Positions 9,177 through 17,630 of a stretch of DNA of 64,000 nt are shown in pieces; position 1 is the stretch's first letter, and each line of letters starts with the position of its first letter. The translations under genes and the position numbers were made by a program. Origin of the DNA: Thauera terpenica 58Eu (GTDB lineage: Bacteria > Pseudomonadota > Gammaproteobacteria > Burkholderiales > Rhodocyclaceae); assembly GCF_000443165.1 (NCBI RefSeq), contig NZ_ATJV01000092.1, positions 62,001-126,000 of the forward strand, in the 5' to 3' direction. Under the pieces are notes generated by a model. That model saw only the letters and a program-made list of their open reading frames with translations, did no database searches and was not told the DNA's origin.

Positions 9177-10358
9177 ATGAGCGTCATCGAATTCACTCGT
9201 CCTTTGCACGAGAAACTCACCGCCATTCGCCGTGACATCCACGCCCATCCCGAGCTCGCCTTTGCCGAGCACCGCACGGCCGAGATCGTCGCCCGTCACC
9301 TCGAGTCCCTGGGCGTCGAAACCCACCGTGGTATTGGCGTCACCGGGGTGGTGGGCGTGGTGCGCGGTGGCCGCAGCCTGCGTGCGATCGGCCTGCGCGC
9401 CGACATGGATGCGCTGCCGATCACCGAGCGCAACGACTTTGCGCACAGATCCACCGTTCAAGGCCACATGCATGCCTGTGGTCACGATGGTCACACGACG
9501 ATGCTGCTCGGTGCTGCCGAGGCGCTGGTGGGGATGGCCGCGCGCAAGGAGTTTGACGGCACGGTGTACTTGATCTTCCAGCCGGCTGAAGAAGGCGAGG
9601 GTGGCGCGCCGGCGATGATCGCCGATGGCCTCTTCGATCGCTTTCCGATGGAGTCCGTTTTTGGCATGCACAACTGGCCGGGCATGGAGGCGGGCAGCTT
9701 TGCCATCCACAGCGGCCCGGTCATGGCCAGCGCCGACCGCTTCGACATCCGCTTCACCGGCGTCGGCGCGCACGCTGCGATGCCGCACCTGGGCGTGGAT
9801 CCGGTGGTCGCCGGCGCAGCCTTCGTGCAGGCGGCGCAGACCCTGGTCAGCCGCGGGCTGGATCCGATCGACGCCGGCGTGGTGTCGGTCACCCAGTTCC
9901 ACGCTGGCGAGGCCTATAACGTGATCCCCGACCGTGCCGAGCTGTGTGGCACGGTGCGCACCTTCTGCCCCGCTGTGCGCGACCAGCTCGAGCGCGGCCT
10001 GCGCCAGATCGCCGAGGGGGTGGCCCAGAGCCACGGTGTCGAGCTCTGCTTCGAGTTTCGCCGCGGCTACCCGCCCACGGTCAATACCGCCGCCGAGGCC
10101 GCGCTGTGCGCCCAGGCCGCGCGTGCCGTGGCCGGAGAAGCGCGCGTGTTCACCGACCGCCGCCCGAGCATGGGCGCGGAAGACTTCGCGTATTTTCTGC
10201 AGGAAAAACCCGGCGCCTACGTCTGGATCGGCAACGGCCCGGGCGAGGGCGGCTGCATGTTGCACAACCCCCACTACGACTTCAACGACGCTGTGCTGCC
10301 CACCGGGGCAGCCTATTGGTGCCAGCTGGTGCGCACCCTGTTGTCGTCCGGGCGCTGA
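9177..10358 (+). CDS. M20 family amidohydrolase (hippurate/N-acyl amino acid hydrolase type)
   Basis: 393 residues from the ATG at 9177; the earlier in-frame ATG at 9081 adds a non-conserved leader. Metal-site motifs are present: RADMDALPI, HACGHDGHTTMLLGAA, the catalytic PAEEGEGGA and MHNWPG. The C-terminus has the MGAEDFAYFL motif of the M20D subgroup. The family hydrolyses N-acyl or N-aryl amino acids with two divalent metals in the cytoplasm; the exact substrate (hippurate, indole-acetyl amino acids, N-acetyl amino acids) is not decided by sequence. It is followed 12 bases later by ybbP. Confidence 0.9.
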   Translation: MSVIEFTRPLHEKLTAIRRDIHAHPELAFAEHRTAEIVARHLESLGVETHRGIGVTGVVGVVRGGRSLRAIGLRADMDALPITERNDFAHRSTVQGHMHACGHDGHTTMLLGAAEALVGMAARKEFDGTVYLIFQPAEEGEGGAPAMIADGLFDRFPMESVFGMHNWPGMEAGSFAIHSGPVMASADRFDIRFTGVGAHAAMPHLGVDPVVAGAAFVQAAQTLVSRGLDPIDAGVVSVTQFHAGEAYNVIPDRAELCGTVRTFCPAVRDQLERGLRQIAEGVAQSHGVELCFEFRRGYPPTVNTAAEAALCAQAARAVAGEARVFTDRRPSMGAEDFAYFLQEKPGAYVWIGNGPGEGGCMLHNPHYDFNDAVLPTGAAYWCQLVRTLLSSGR

Positions 10359-10370
10359 ACGGAAATATCG

Positions 10371-12866
10371 ATGAAAACCTTGCGTCTCGCTTTCCACATG
10401 ATGTTGCGCGACCTGCGTACGGGCGAATTGCACCTGCTCGGGCTGGCGATCGTCATTGCCGTGGCCAGCCTGACCAGCGTCGGCTTTCTTGCCGATCGGG
10501 TCGGGCGTGCGCTGGACCGCGAGGCCAACCAGCTCTTGGGGGGCGATCTGCTGTTGAGCGCCGATCGCCCCTGGCCCGCGCGTTTCATCGCTGCGGCGCG
10601 CGAGCGCGGCCTCACCAGTGCGGGCACGGTGCTGTTCACCAGCATGGCCAGCACCGCCGAAACCGCCATGCTGACCGGCGTCAAGGTGGTGGAGGAAGGC
10701 TATCCGCTGCGGGGTGAGATCCGTCTCGCCCCCGGCCCCAATCAGCCCGATGCCGCCGCCGGCAGGTCGCCCGCGCCCGGCGAGCTGTGGCTCGACGAGC
10801 GCCTGTTTGCCGATCTGGGGGTGCAGGTCGGTGACAGCGTGGGCCTGGGCGAAGTGACGTTTCGGGTGGGCGCGATGGTCAGCTTCGAGTCCGACCGCGG
10901 GGCCAATTTCTTCAGCCTGCTTCCGCGCGCGATCTTCAACCAGCTCGACCTCGCCGCCACCGGCTTGATCGCCGAAGGCAGCCGCGCCACCTGGCGCCTG
11001 CATGTGGCGGGAACGCCGCAGGCGGTGGAAGCCTATGAGCAGTGGGCACGCGCCAATCTAGAGCGGGGTCAGCGCGTGGAGACGGTGGAAAACGCCCGTC
11101 CCGAAGTGCGCGCCGCGCTCGACCAGGCGCAGCGCTTCCTGCGCCTGGCGGCCTTGCTGGCGGTCATTCTGGCGGCGGTGGCGGTGGGCCTGTCGGCCAG
11201 GCGTTTCATGGCGCGCCACCTCGACGGCTGTGCGGTGATGCGCGTGCTGGGGGCAGGCCAGGCGCAGGTGCTGGGCATCGTGGTCGGTGAATTCCTGTTC
11301 TTTGGCCTGATGGCGGCAGTGGCGGGCACGGCGCTGGGCTGGTCGGTGCAATGGGGTCTGGCGGGTGGTCTGCGAGAGATTCTCGCCACCGAGCTGCCGG
11401 CGCCCTCGATGTTGCCGCTGGCCCATGGGCTGGTGGTGGGCATGGCCTTGCTGGCCGGGTTCGTGTTGCCGCAATTGCTGCGCCTGGGCGGGGTCAGCAC
11501 GCTGCGCGTGCTACGGCGTGAGTTCGAGCTCACCGAGCCGGTGTCGGGCAGCGCCTGGGCGCTGGGCCTGGCGGCCTTGCTCGGTCTGATCTTCTGGATC
11601 GCCGCGGATGTGCGCCTGGGGGCGCTGGTCGCCGCGGGCTTTGCGCTCGCACTGGGCGTGTTTGCGCTCGCCGCCTGGGGGGCGCTGAGCCTGGCGGGCC
11701 AGCTCAAGGGCCAGGGCAGCCTGCGTGGTGGCGGCTGGCGCTATGGTGTCGCGTCGCTGGGGCGTCGCATGGGCGCGAGCGTGATCCAGGTGGCGGCGCT
11801 CGGCCTGGGCATGACGGCCTTGCTTCTGCTCACCCTGGTACAGGGCGATCTGCTCGACAGCTGGCGTGCGATGGCGCCGCCCGACGCCCCCAATCGTTTT
11901 GTGATCAACATTCAGCCTGAGCAGCGCGCTGGGGTCAGCGACCTCTTTGCCGACTCAGGCCTGCCGCGTCCCGTCATCCAGCCCATGATCCGCGGGCGCA
12001 TGGTGGCGATCAACGACGTCGCGGTTGCTCCCGCTGACTATGAGGACGAGCGCACCCGACGCCTGGCCGAGCGCGAGTTCAACCTGTCCTACACCGCCGA
12101 TCTGCCCAGCGGCAACGCGGTGCAAGCCGGGCGCTGGCATGGCAACGCAGCGCAGCCGCAGTTTTCGGTGGAGCAGGGCCTGGCGCAGACCTTCGGCCTC
12201 AAGGTGGGTGACCGCGTCGCGTTCGAGATTGCCGGCCGGCGCGTCGAGGCACCGATCACCAGCGTGCGCAAGCTGGACTGGGATTCGATGCGGGTGAACT
12301 TCTTCTTCATCGCCTCCGAAGGCGTGCTCGAGCCCTTCCCGGCCAGCCTCATCACCAGCTTCCACCTGCCGGCTTCCAGCCATGACTTCACCACCCGGCT
12401 GGTGGCGCAGTTCCCCAATCTGTCGGTGATCGACATCGCCGCGGTCATCGCGCAGGTGCAGGCGATGACCGACAAGCTCATCGTCGTCGTCCAGTTCGTG
12501 TTCGGCTTTGCCGTGCTCGCCGGTCTGGTCGTGCTCTACGCCGCGCTGCAGGCCACCCACGACGAGCGTGAATACGAGCTCGCCATGTTGCGCACCCTGG
12601 GTGCGCGCAACCGCCAGGTGCGCCAGGCCTTGCTCGCCGAGTTTCTGGTGCTGGGCGGGATCGCCGGCGTGCTGGCCGGCATCGGCGCCAGCGCGCTGGG
12701 CTGGGCGCTGGCCGGGCAGGTGTTCAAGATGGCTTATGTGCCGGCGCTGCTGCCGGTGCTGGTGGCGGTCTTGCTCGGTGCCGGCGGTGTGGTGCTGGGA
12801 GGCTGGCTGGGGACGCGCAAGCTCTTGTCGCGCCCGCCGCTGGCCAGCCTGCGTGCCTTGGCCTGA
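10371..12866 (+). CDS. ybbP: FtsX-like ABC transporter permease, YbbP type
   Basis: 831 residues. One N-terminal helix (LHLLGLAIVIAVASLTSVGF), a long periplasmic MacB-core-like domain, helices around residues 255-420, a second periplasmic domain, and a final FtsX unit with TLGARNRQVRQALLAEFLVLGG. This duplicated-FtsX architecture is that of YbbP, whose ATPase partner YbbA is normally encoded next door with the esterase TesA. Neither partner is next to it here, although a degenerate ABC-ATPase tail remains near 40803. Likely role is mechanotransmission or export of a lipophilic compound. Twelve bases separate it from the amidohydrolase gene and nine from rmuC, suggesting one operon. Confidence 0.85.
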   Translation: MKTLRLAFHMMLRDLRTGELHLLGLAIVIAVASLTSVGFLADRVGRALDREANQLLGGDLLLSADRPWPARFIAAARERGLTSAGTVLFTSMASTAETAMLTGVKVVEEGYPLRGEIRLAPGPNQPDAAAGRSPAPGELWLDERLFADLGVQVGDSVGLGEVTFRVGAMVSFESDRGANFFSLLPRAIFNQLDLAATGLIAEGSRATWRLHVAGTPQAVEAYEQWARANLERGQRVETVENARPEVRAALDQAQRFLRLAALLAVILAAVAVGLSARRFMARHLDGCAVMRVLGAGQAQVLGIVVGEFLFFGLMAAVAGTALGWSVQWGLAGGLREILATELPAPSMLPLAHGLVVGMALLAGFVLPQLLRLGGVSTLRVLRREFELTEPVSGSAWALGLAALLGLIFWIAADVRLGALVAAGFALALGVFALAAWGALSLAGQLKGQGSLRGGGWRYGVASLGRRMGASVIQVAALGLGMTALLLLTLVQGDLLDSWRAMAPPDAPNRFVINIQPEQRAGVSDLFADSGLPRPVIQPMIRGRMVAINDVAVAPADYEDERTRRLAEREFNLSYTADLPSGNAVQAGRWHGNAAQPQFSVEQGLAQTFGLKVGDRVAFEIAGRRVEAPITSVRKLDWDSMRVNFFFIASEGVLEPFPASLITSFHLPASSHDFTTRLVAQFPNLSVIDIAAVIAQVQAMTDKLIVVVQFVFGFAVLAGLVVLYAALQATHDEREYELAMLRTLGARNRQVRQALLAEFLVLGGIAGVLAGIGASALGWALAGQVFKMAYVPALLPVLVAVLLGAGGVVLGGWLGTRKLLSRPPLASLRALA

Positions 12867-12875
12867 GGCCCACGC

Positions 12876-14129
12876 ATGCCCTTGCTGATGCTGGCGGAGA
12901 TGACGCGCACCGAGCTGCTGCTCGCCGGCCTGCTTGCGGCCGCGCTCCTGCTCTTGCTGTGGCTGCTGCTGCGCAGCTTTGGCGCCGAGCGTGCCCTGCA
13001 CATGCGTCTGGCCGATGCGCTGGCCGAGCAGATGGACGAGCAGCTCCACGCCCAGCACCGCGAGCTGCTGCGCGATCTGCATGAAGGCCTGGCACGCCAG
13101 ACCGACCGCATCGGTGAGCACGCGCGCGCCGACCGCGATCTGCTGCAGCGTGGCCTCACTGCCGCGTCAATGCAGTTGTCGCGTGGCATGCAGACCTTGA
13201 CGCAGAGCGTGGATGGGCGCCTGGACACCTTGTCCGGCCAGGTCAGTCAGCGTCTGGACGAGGGTTTTCGCAAGACCAACGAGACCTTCGTCAGCGTGAT
13301 GGCGCGCCTGGCCACGATCGACGAAGCCCAGAAAAAGATCGACAGCCTGACCACCAACGTCGTCAGCCTGCAGGAGTTGCTCGGGGACAAGCGCGCGCGC
13401 GGTGCCTTTGGCGAGGTGCAGCTCGAGGCCCTGGTGCAGAACATGCTGCCGCCCGACGCCTTCGCCTTCCAGCATGTGCTGCCCAATGGCACCCGCGTCG
13501 ATTGCATGCTGACCTTGCCGGCCCCCACCGGGCTGGTGGCGGTGGACGCGAAATTTCCGCTCGAGAACTACCATCGCATGCTTGAAATCGGCGCCGGCGA
13601 ACATGATCGCCGCAGCGCACAGCAGGCTTTCCGCGGTGATGTGAAGCGCCATGTGGATGCGATCTCGAGCAAGTACATCCTGCCCGGCATCACCTCCGAT
13701 GGCGCGGTGATGTTCCTGCCTGCCGAGGCGGTGTTTGCCGAGATTCATGCCTATCATCCCGAGGTCGTCGCTCATGCGCAGCGCAAGCGGGTGTGGATCG
13801 TGTCGCCGACGACCTTGATGGCGGTGCTCAACACCGCGCGCGCGGTGATGAAGGACGTCGAGACCCGCAAGCAGATCCACGTCATCAAGGACGCGCTGGG
13901 CAAGCTCGCGAAGGATTTTCAACGCTTCGATGAACGCATGGCGGCGCTCGCGCGTCACATCGAGCAGGCCAGTCGTGACGTGCAGGATGTGCAGACCTCC
14001 AGTCGCAAGATCACAGCCCATTTCCACAAGATCGAGTCCGCCCGCCTTGATGAGGTGGATGAACTGGGGCTCGACCCTGAGGTCGTAGAGTTGACCACAA
14101 ACAGTTACAGCACCCGGCCTCCTGCCTAA
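12876..14129 (+). CDS. rmuC: DNA recombination protein RmuC
   Basis: 417 residues. An N-terminal membrane anchor (LLLAGLLAAALLLLLWLLLR) precedes a coiled coil to about residue 150 and the RmuC nuclease-like domain, with GDKRARGAFGEVQLE, LVAVDAKFPLENYHRM and FLPAEAVFAEI. RmuC limits DNA inversions at short inverted repeats; the domain belongs to the restriction-endonuclease-like fold. A GAGG ribosome-binding site overlaps the end of ybbP. A small zinc-ribbon protein gene follows 31 bases downstream. Confidence 0.93.
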   Translation: MPLLMLAEMTRTELLLAGLLAAALLLLLWLLLRSFGAERALHMRLADALAEQMDEQLHAQHRELLRDLHEGLARQTDRIGEHARADRDLLQRGLTAASMQLSRGMQTLTQSVDGRLDTLSGQVSQRLDEGFRKTNETFVSVMARLATIDEAQKKIDSLTTNVVSLQELLGDKRARGAFGEVQLEALVQNMLPPDAFAFQHVLPNGTRVDCMLTLPAPTGLVAVDAKFPLENYHRMLEIGAGEHDRRSAQQAFRGDVKRHVDAISSKYILPGITSDGAVMFLPAEAVFAEIHAYHPEVVAHAQRKRVWIVSPTTLMAVLNTARAVMKDVETRKQIHVIKDALGKLAKDFQRFDERMAALARHIEQASRDVQDVQTSSRKITAHFHKIESARLDEVDELGLDPEVVELTTNSYSTRPPA

Positions 14130-14160
14130 ACTCGGGCGCTCCACAGCGAAAGCGAAACCC

Positions 14161-14451
14161 ATGTCCAAACTTCTGCCCACACTTTTCCTCATGACGGTGT
14201 TCCTGATCGCCTGGTTAGTGCTGTATGCACACCAGCGCAATGAAAGGAAAAAGCGCGAGCTGCCGCTGCGCGAGGACTTCCTCGCCAGCCAGGGCAAGTC
14301 CGTTCCAGCCTGTCACGCCTGTGGCAAGGATGAGCTCAAGGACGACGGCCTGGCCTCGGGCAACGATGAGCAGCGTATCGTGTCCTGTGTGAGCTGCAAC
14401 ACCCTGCTTTATCGCTACGAGCGTGCGCCGGAGCCAGAGCCGGCCTCCTAG
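14161..14451 (+). CDS. Small membrane-anchored zinc-ribbon protein
   Basis: 96 residues. An N-terminal transmembrane helix (LFLMTVFLIAWLVLY) is followed by a basic juxtamembrane stretch (HQRNERKKREL), then two Cys pairs, CHAC and CVSC, about 30 residues apart, which would form a zinc ribbon facing the cytoplasm. The Pro/Glu end is disordered. I do not recognise a named family. It could act with RmuC, whose gene ends 31 bases before it, but this is only context. Confidence 0.65.
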   Translation: MSKLLPTLFLMTVFLIAWLVLYAHQRNERKKRELPLREDFLASQGKSVPACHACGKDELKDDGLASGNDEQRIVSCVSCNTLLYRYERAPEPEPAS

Positions 14452-14513
14452 AACGGCCGCGCCAGCGTCTGTCCGTTCAGCGCAACCAGGGCCTACGCGA
14501 AAAAGGAGAGATC

Positions 14514-14861
14514 ATGAGCCTTTCCCTGAAGCGAGCTTATGAGCCAGCGGACAAATCCGACGGGGTGCGCGTGCTGGTGGATCGGCTGTGGCCGCGCGGG
14601 GTGAAGAAAGCCGAGGCCAGCATCGACCTGTGGCGCAAGGAGCTGGCACCGTCGACCGAACTGCGCAAGTGGTTCGGGCACGATCCTGAGAAGTGGTCCG
14701 AGTTTCAGCAGCGCTATCGTGCCGAACTCAAGGACAACCCGGGCTTGGCAGAAATCCGTGCGCTGGTGCGTGAGGGCAAGGTGACCCTGATCTACGGCGC
14801 CAAGGACGAAGAACACAACCAGGCGCTGGTTCTCAAGGAAGTGCTCGAGCACGGCACCTGA
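14514..14861 (+). CDS. DUF488 family protein (YeaO-like)
   Basis: 115 residues, the usual length. The family signature VRVLVDRLWPRGVKK is at residues 18-32, with WFGHDPEKW and the C-terminal LIYGAKDEEHNQALVL. It is cytoplasmic and of unknown biochemical function; structural surveys place DUF488 near nucleic-acid or nucleotide-binding folds. A clear GGAGA ribosome-binding site precedes the ATG. It is convergent with the sulfatase-domain gene. Confidence 0.85.
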   Translation: MSLSLKRAYEPADKSDGVRVLVDRLWPRGVKKAEASIDLWRKELAPSTELRKWFGHDPEKWSEFQQRYRAELKDNPGLAEIRALVREGKVTLIYGAKDEEHNQALVLKEVLEHGT

Positions 14862-14898
14862 GCGAGCGCTTGTCGCATCTGCGCCTGCAGCGCGCAAC

Positions 14899-16518
14899 TC
14901 AGGGCTGTGCGAAGGCCTCGACCAGAAGCGGCGTCAGCGCCCGCATCGGCCCCAGAGCGGGGCCAGCGGGCAGCAATCCGGCCTTGAATCCGCGCGCCCT
15001 GAGCCGTTCCAGCACCGTTTCGTTGCGCGTGATGACATGCACCGGCACCTCCCAATTTGCACCCGGGCCGCTCACCGTGCCGATAGGCTGGTGATCGCCG
15101 ATGACGATCACCACCGCGTCGCGGGGCGCATGCTCCGCCAACCAGCCGGATAGCCAGTCGAACTGATAGCGCAGGGTGGCGAGATAGGCCGGGATGGGCT
15201 CATCCCAGCTCACCGGCGCGGCGCGCGCGCTCACCGATGCGGCGTCCGCATAGGCGTCTGCGCCGCGCACGGCGGCCCAGTCCGGCACATAGGGCGCGAG
15301 CGGGCGAAAAGGGGCGTGCGTGCTCATGGTCGGGAACACCACCAGCCGCGGCTGTCGGGTAGCGCCATCCGTGCCATCGGCGCCATCCAGTTCCTGGTGC
15401 TGGAGCTGCGCCATCGCAGCCTGGTCCGGGATGCGCCAGTAGCCGAAGGCGGGGCCGCGATAGCCGATAGCGTCGGCGTCGGCGATGCGTTCAAAGCCAT
15501 AGAAACGCCCCTCCGGCCAGGCGCGCTGGATGCCGGGCAGCCAGCCGACGGTACGATAGCCCTTGGCGGCAAAATGCCGGACCAGGGTGGGGCGCTTGGA
15601 CTTCAGCAGCAGCCGATAGGCGTTGGGGTCGTGCATGTCGAGGCCGGAGAGCAGCTCCGAGTGCGCCAGCCAGGAGCCTCCACCAAAGGTGGGCGAGCCT
15701 AGCCGAGCCGACACCACCTGACGTCCGCTGGCAGTGATGCTCGCATCGAAGCGGGCGCGCGATTGTTGCAGCGTGGCGGCGAACTCCGCGTTGTCGAGGG
15801 TGATCGCACCGTAGGCTTCGGCAAACACGATGATGACGTCGGCGCCGCCCAGTGCATCCAGGTTGGCGTCGAAGCGCGGGCTCGTGCCGAGCAGGGCTTC
15901 GTCGTCAGCGTGCCACAGCGCGCGCTCCAGCATGTCCGCCTGGGTGACGAGGAGCGCGCTGACCGAGGGTGCGAACGCAGCCTGCAGGGGCGGCGCAAAA
16001 CGCGGGGCCAGCGTCCCCAGCGCGAGCGTGAGCACGGCCATGCCGAGCACGCCCGCCCGCACGCCGTGATCCTGCAGGCCGGCGCCGAGCGCCACCACAC
16101 AGCGCCGGATCACTGCCTGCAGTGCGATCAGACCAAGCACGACCCCCAGCAGCGCGGCGGTGAGGCCCAGCAGGCTGCCGATCGAAGCATCGGCCGTGCC
16201 CATCTTCAGGACTTCCCACACGTGCTGCCCGTCCCAGTAGAAATCCAGCGTACGCCCCAGGATGGCAGGGGCGGTGATGTTGGCGTAATGCAATACGACG
16301 CAGGCGGTGAGGATGAGCGATGTGCCCACCACGACGGCGCGACGCAGCGCGCCGCGCAGGCTGAACAAGGACAGCGCAAGTGCGATTGCGGCGAGTTCGA
16401 TCGATATTCGCGCCGCGGGCCACGGCCACAAGCTCGGCCAGGCGTTGCCGAAGCTGAGCAATGTGTTCAGCACCAGCAGTGCGAGCGCGGCTTTGAGGAC
16501 GGCGGGAAGGGACTTCAT
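14899..16518 (-). CDS. Membrane sulfatase-fold (alkaline phosphatase superfamily) protein
   Basis: 539 residues. About five transmembrane helices fill residues 1-185, and a periplasmic sulfatase-fold domain follows. Metal and nucleophile signals are visible: VIIVFAEAYGAITLDN, the nucleophile region SPTFGGGSWLAHSE, MSTHAPF and the VIVIGDHQPI motif. This architecture resembles lipoteichoic-acid synthase and phosphoethanolamine transferases, which move phospholipid head groups onto glycans or lipids outside the membrane. It sits at the edge of the GTP-cyclohydrolase/glycosyltransferase cluster, so it may decorate that product. The substrate is not known. Confidence 0.8.
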   Translation of the reverse strand: MKSLPAVLKAALALLVLNTLLSFGNAWPSLWPWPAARISIELAAIALALSLFSLRGALRRAVVVGTSLILTACVVLHYANITAPAILGRTLDFYWDGQHVWEVLKMGTADASIGSLLGLTAALLGVVLGLIALQAVIRRCVVALGAGLQDHGVRAGVLGMAVLTLALGTLAPRFAPPLQAAFAPSVSALLVTQADMLERALWHADDEALLGTSPRFDANLDALGGADVIIVFAEAYGAITLDNAEFAATLQQSRARFDASITASGRQVVSARLGSPTFGGGSWLAHSELLSGLDMHDPNAYRLLLKSKRPTLVRHFAAKGYRTVGWLPGIQRAWPEGRFYGFERIADADAIGYRGPAFGYWRIPDQAAMAQLQHQELDGADGTDGATRQPRLVVFPTMSTHAPFRPLAPYVPDWAAVRGADAYADAASVSARAAPVSWDEPIPAYLATLRYQFDWLSGWLAEHAPRDAVVIVIGDHQPIGTVSGPGANWEVPVHVITRNETVLERLRARGFKAGLLPAGPALGPMRALTPLLVEAFAQP

Positions 16519-16751
16519 GAAGCTCGCCTTGTGCAGCGGCGGCGGAGGGCCTGATCCTTGTTTTTCAAGACGGTGCGCTGCAGCTGCCCGCGTGCAGGCG
16601 CAGCGGCGTTCGGCTTCAATGCGATGAGCTTCAATCCTGTCGCGTGCTTCGGCCCGGTATGCTGCGCAGGGCTGTGGAATGGACTGAGGGCTGAATGGGC
16701 CTGCGCCTGCCGATGCCCAGCCAGACGATTACCCGACATGAGAGAGTTTCG

Positions 16752-17579
16752 ATGATGAGCCCACAACAAGGAGCAGCGCGCGTGAGCCCCTGGTGGCAGG
16801 ACAGGACGCCGCAGGAAGTCGCCCGCATTGCGGCCGCGGGCGGGGTCGCGGTGCTGCCGCTGGCTGCGATCGAGCAGCACGGCGAGCATCTGCCGCTGTC
16901 GACCGATCTTGATATCGCGCTCGGACTGCTCGCCGCCGCCTTGCCGCAGCTGCGCCCGGAACTGCCCATCTGCGTGCTGCCCGCGCTGGCCGTGGGCCTC
17001 AGCCTGGAACACAGCGCCTTTGCCGGCACCCTGAGTCTGAGCCCGGAGACCGCGTTGGCGGTGGTGTCGGAGCTGGGTGAGCGCGTGGCAGCGGCAGGTT
17101 TCAAGCGCCTGGTGCTGTTCAACAGCCACGGCGGCAACAAGGCGGTGGTCGATCTGGCGGCGCTCAAGCTGCGCGCAGCGCATCGCATGCTCGTCGTGCG
17201 TGCCAACTATTTTCGTTTCACGCCGCCGGTCGATGTGCTGCCGGTAGATGAGCTGCGTCATGGCCTGCACGGTGGCGCGCTGGAAACCGCCATGATGTTG
17301 CATCTGGCGCCGACGAAGGTGCGCGTCGAGCGGATCGCGGATTTCGACTCGCTTGGTCGGCGCATGGCTGCGGCAGGAACACTGCTGGGGGCCGAAGGCG
17401 AAGCCGGTTTTGCGTGGATGGCTCAAGATCTGAATCCTTGCGGCGCCACCGGCAATGCGTGCCTGGCGAGCGCAGGGATGGGTGCGCGCCTCGTTACGCA
17501 CTACGCCCAGCAACTGGCGCGCCTGCTGCAGGAGACATACGATTTCGACCTGTCCTGTCTGCGCGATGAGATCGCTTGA
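16752..17579 (+). CDS. Creatininase-family amidohydrolase
   Basis: 275 residues. All expected metal ligands are visible: IEQHGEHLPLSTD (Glu, His and Asp), LFNSHGGNK and the HGGALETAM motif. Members include creatininase, the mycofactocin peptidase MftE and ArfB, which deformylates the formamidopyrimidine made from GTP in archaeal flavin synthesis. It lies beside a GTP cyclohydrolase II-like gene with which it is convergent, so an ArfB-like amide hydrolysis is a reasonable guess, but it is a guess. The start MMSPQQG is preferred because the upstream in-frame region is not conserved-looking. It is divergent from the sulfatase-domain gene. Confidence 0.85.
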   Translation: MMSPQQGAARVSPWWQDRTPQEVARIAAAGGVAVLPLAAIEQHGEHLPLSTDLDIALGLLAAALPQLRPELPICVLPALAVGLSLEHSAFAGTLSLSPETALAVVSELGERVAAAGFKRLVLFNSHGGNKAVVDLAALKLRAAHRMLVVRANYFRFTPPVDVLPVDELRHGLHGGALETAMMLHLAPTKVRVERIADFDSLGRRMAAAGTLLGAEGEAGFAWMAQDLNPCGATGNACLASAGMGARLVTHYAQQLARLLQETYDFDLSCLRDEIA

Positions 17580-17582
17580 GCG

Positions 17583-17625
17583 ATGCCGAGCACTGCCGCG
17601 TTCGTGCTGTGGCAGTGCTCGGCAT
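17583..17625. terminator. Bidirectional hairpin between creatininase and ribA-like genes
   Basis: A perfect 15-bp inverted repeat, ATGCCGAGCACTGCC (17583-17597) and GGCAGTGCTCGGCAT (17611-17625), with a 13-base loop, starting four bases after the creatininase stop. No T-run. Its position between convergent genes suggests it ends transcription in both directions. Confidence 0.65.
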
Positions 17626-17630
17626 GGTGA

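Noticed and set aside
8046-11003. 985-codon open frame on the minus strand
   Set aside because: Antisense to finR, the M20 amidohydrolase and the start of ybbP, all with clear motifs. The composition is His/Gln/Arg-rich, typical of a reverse shadow.
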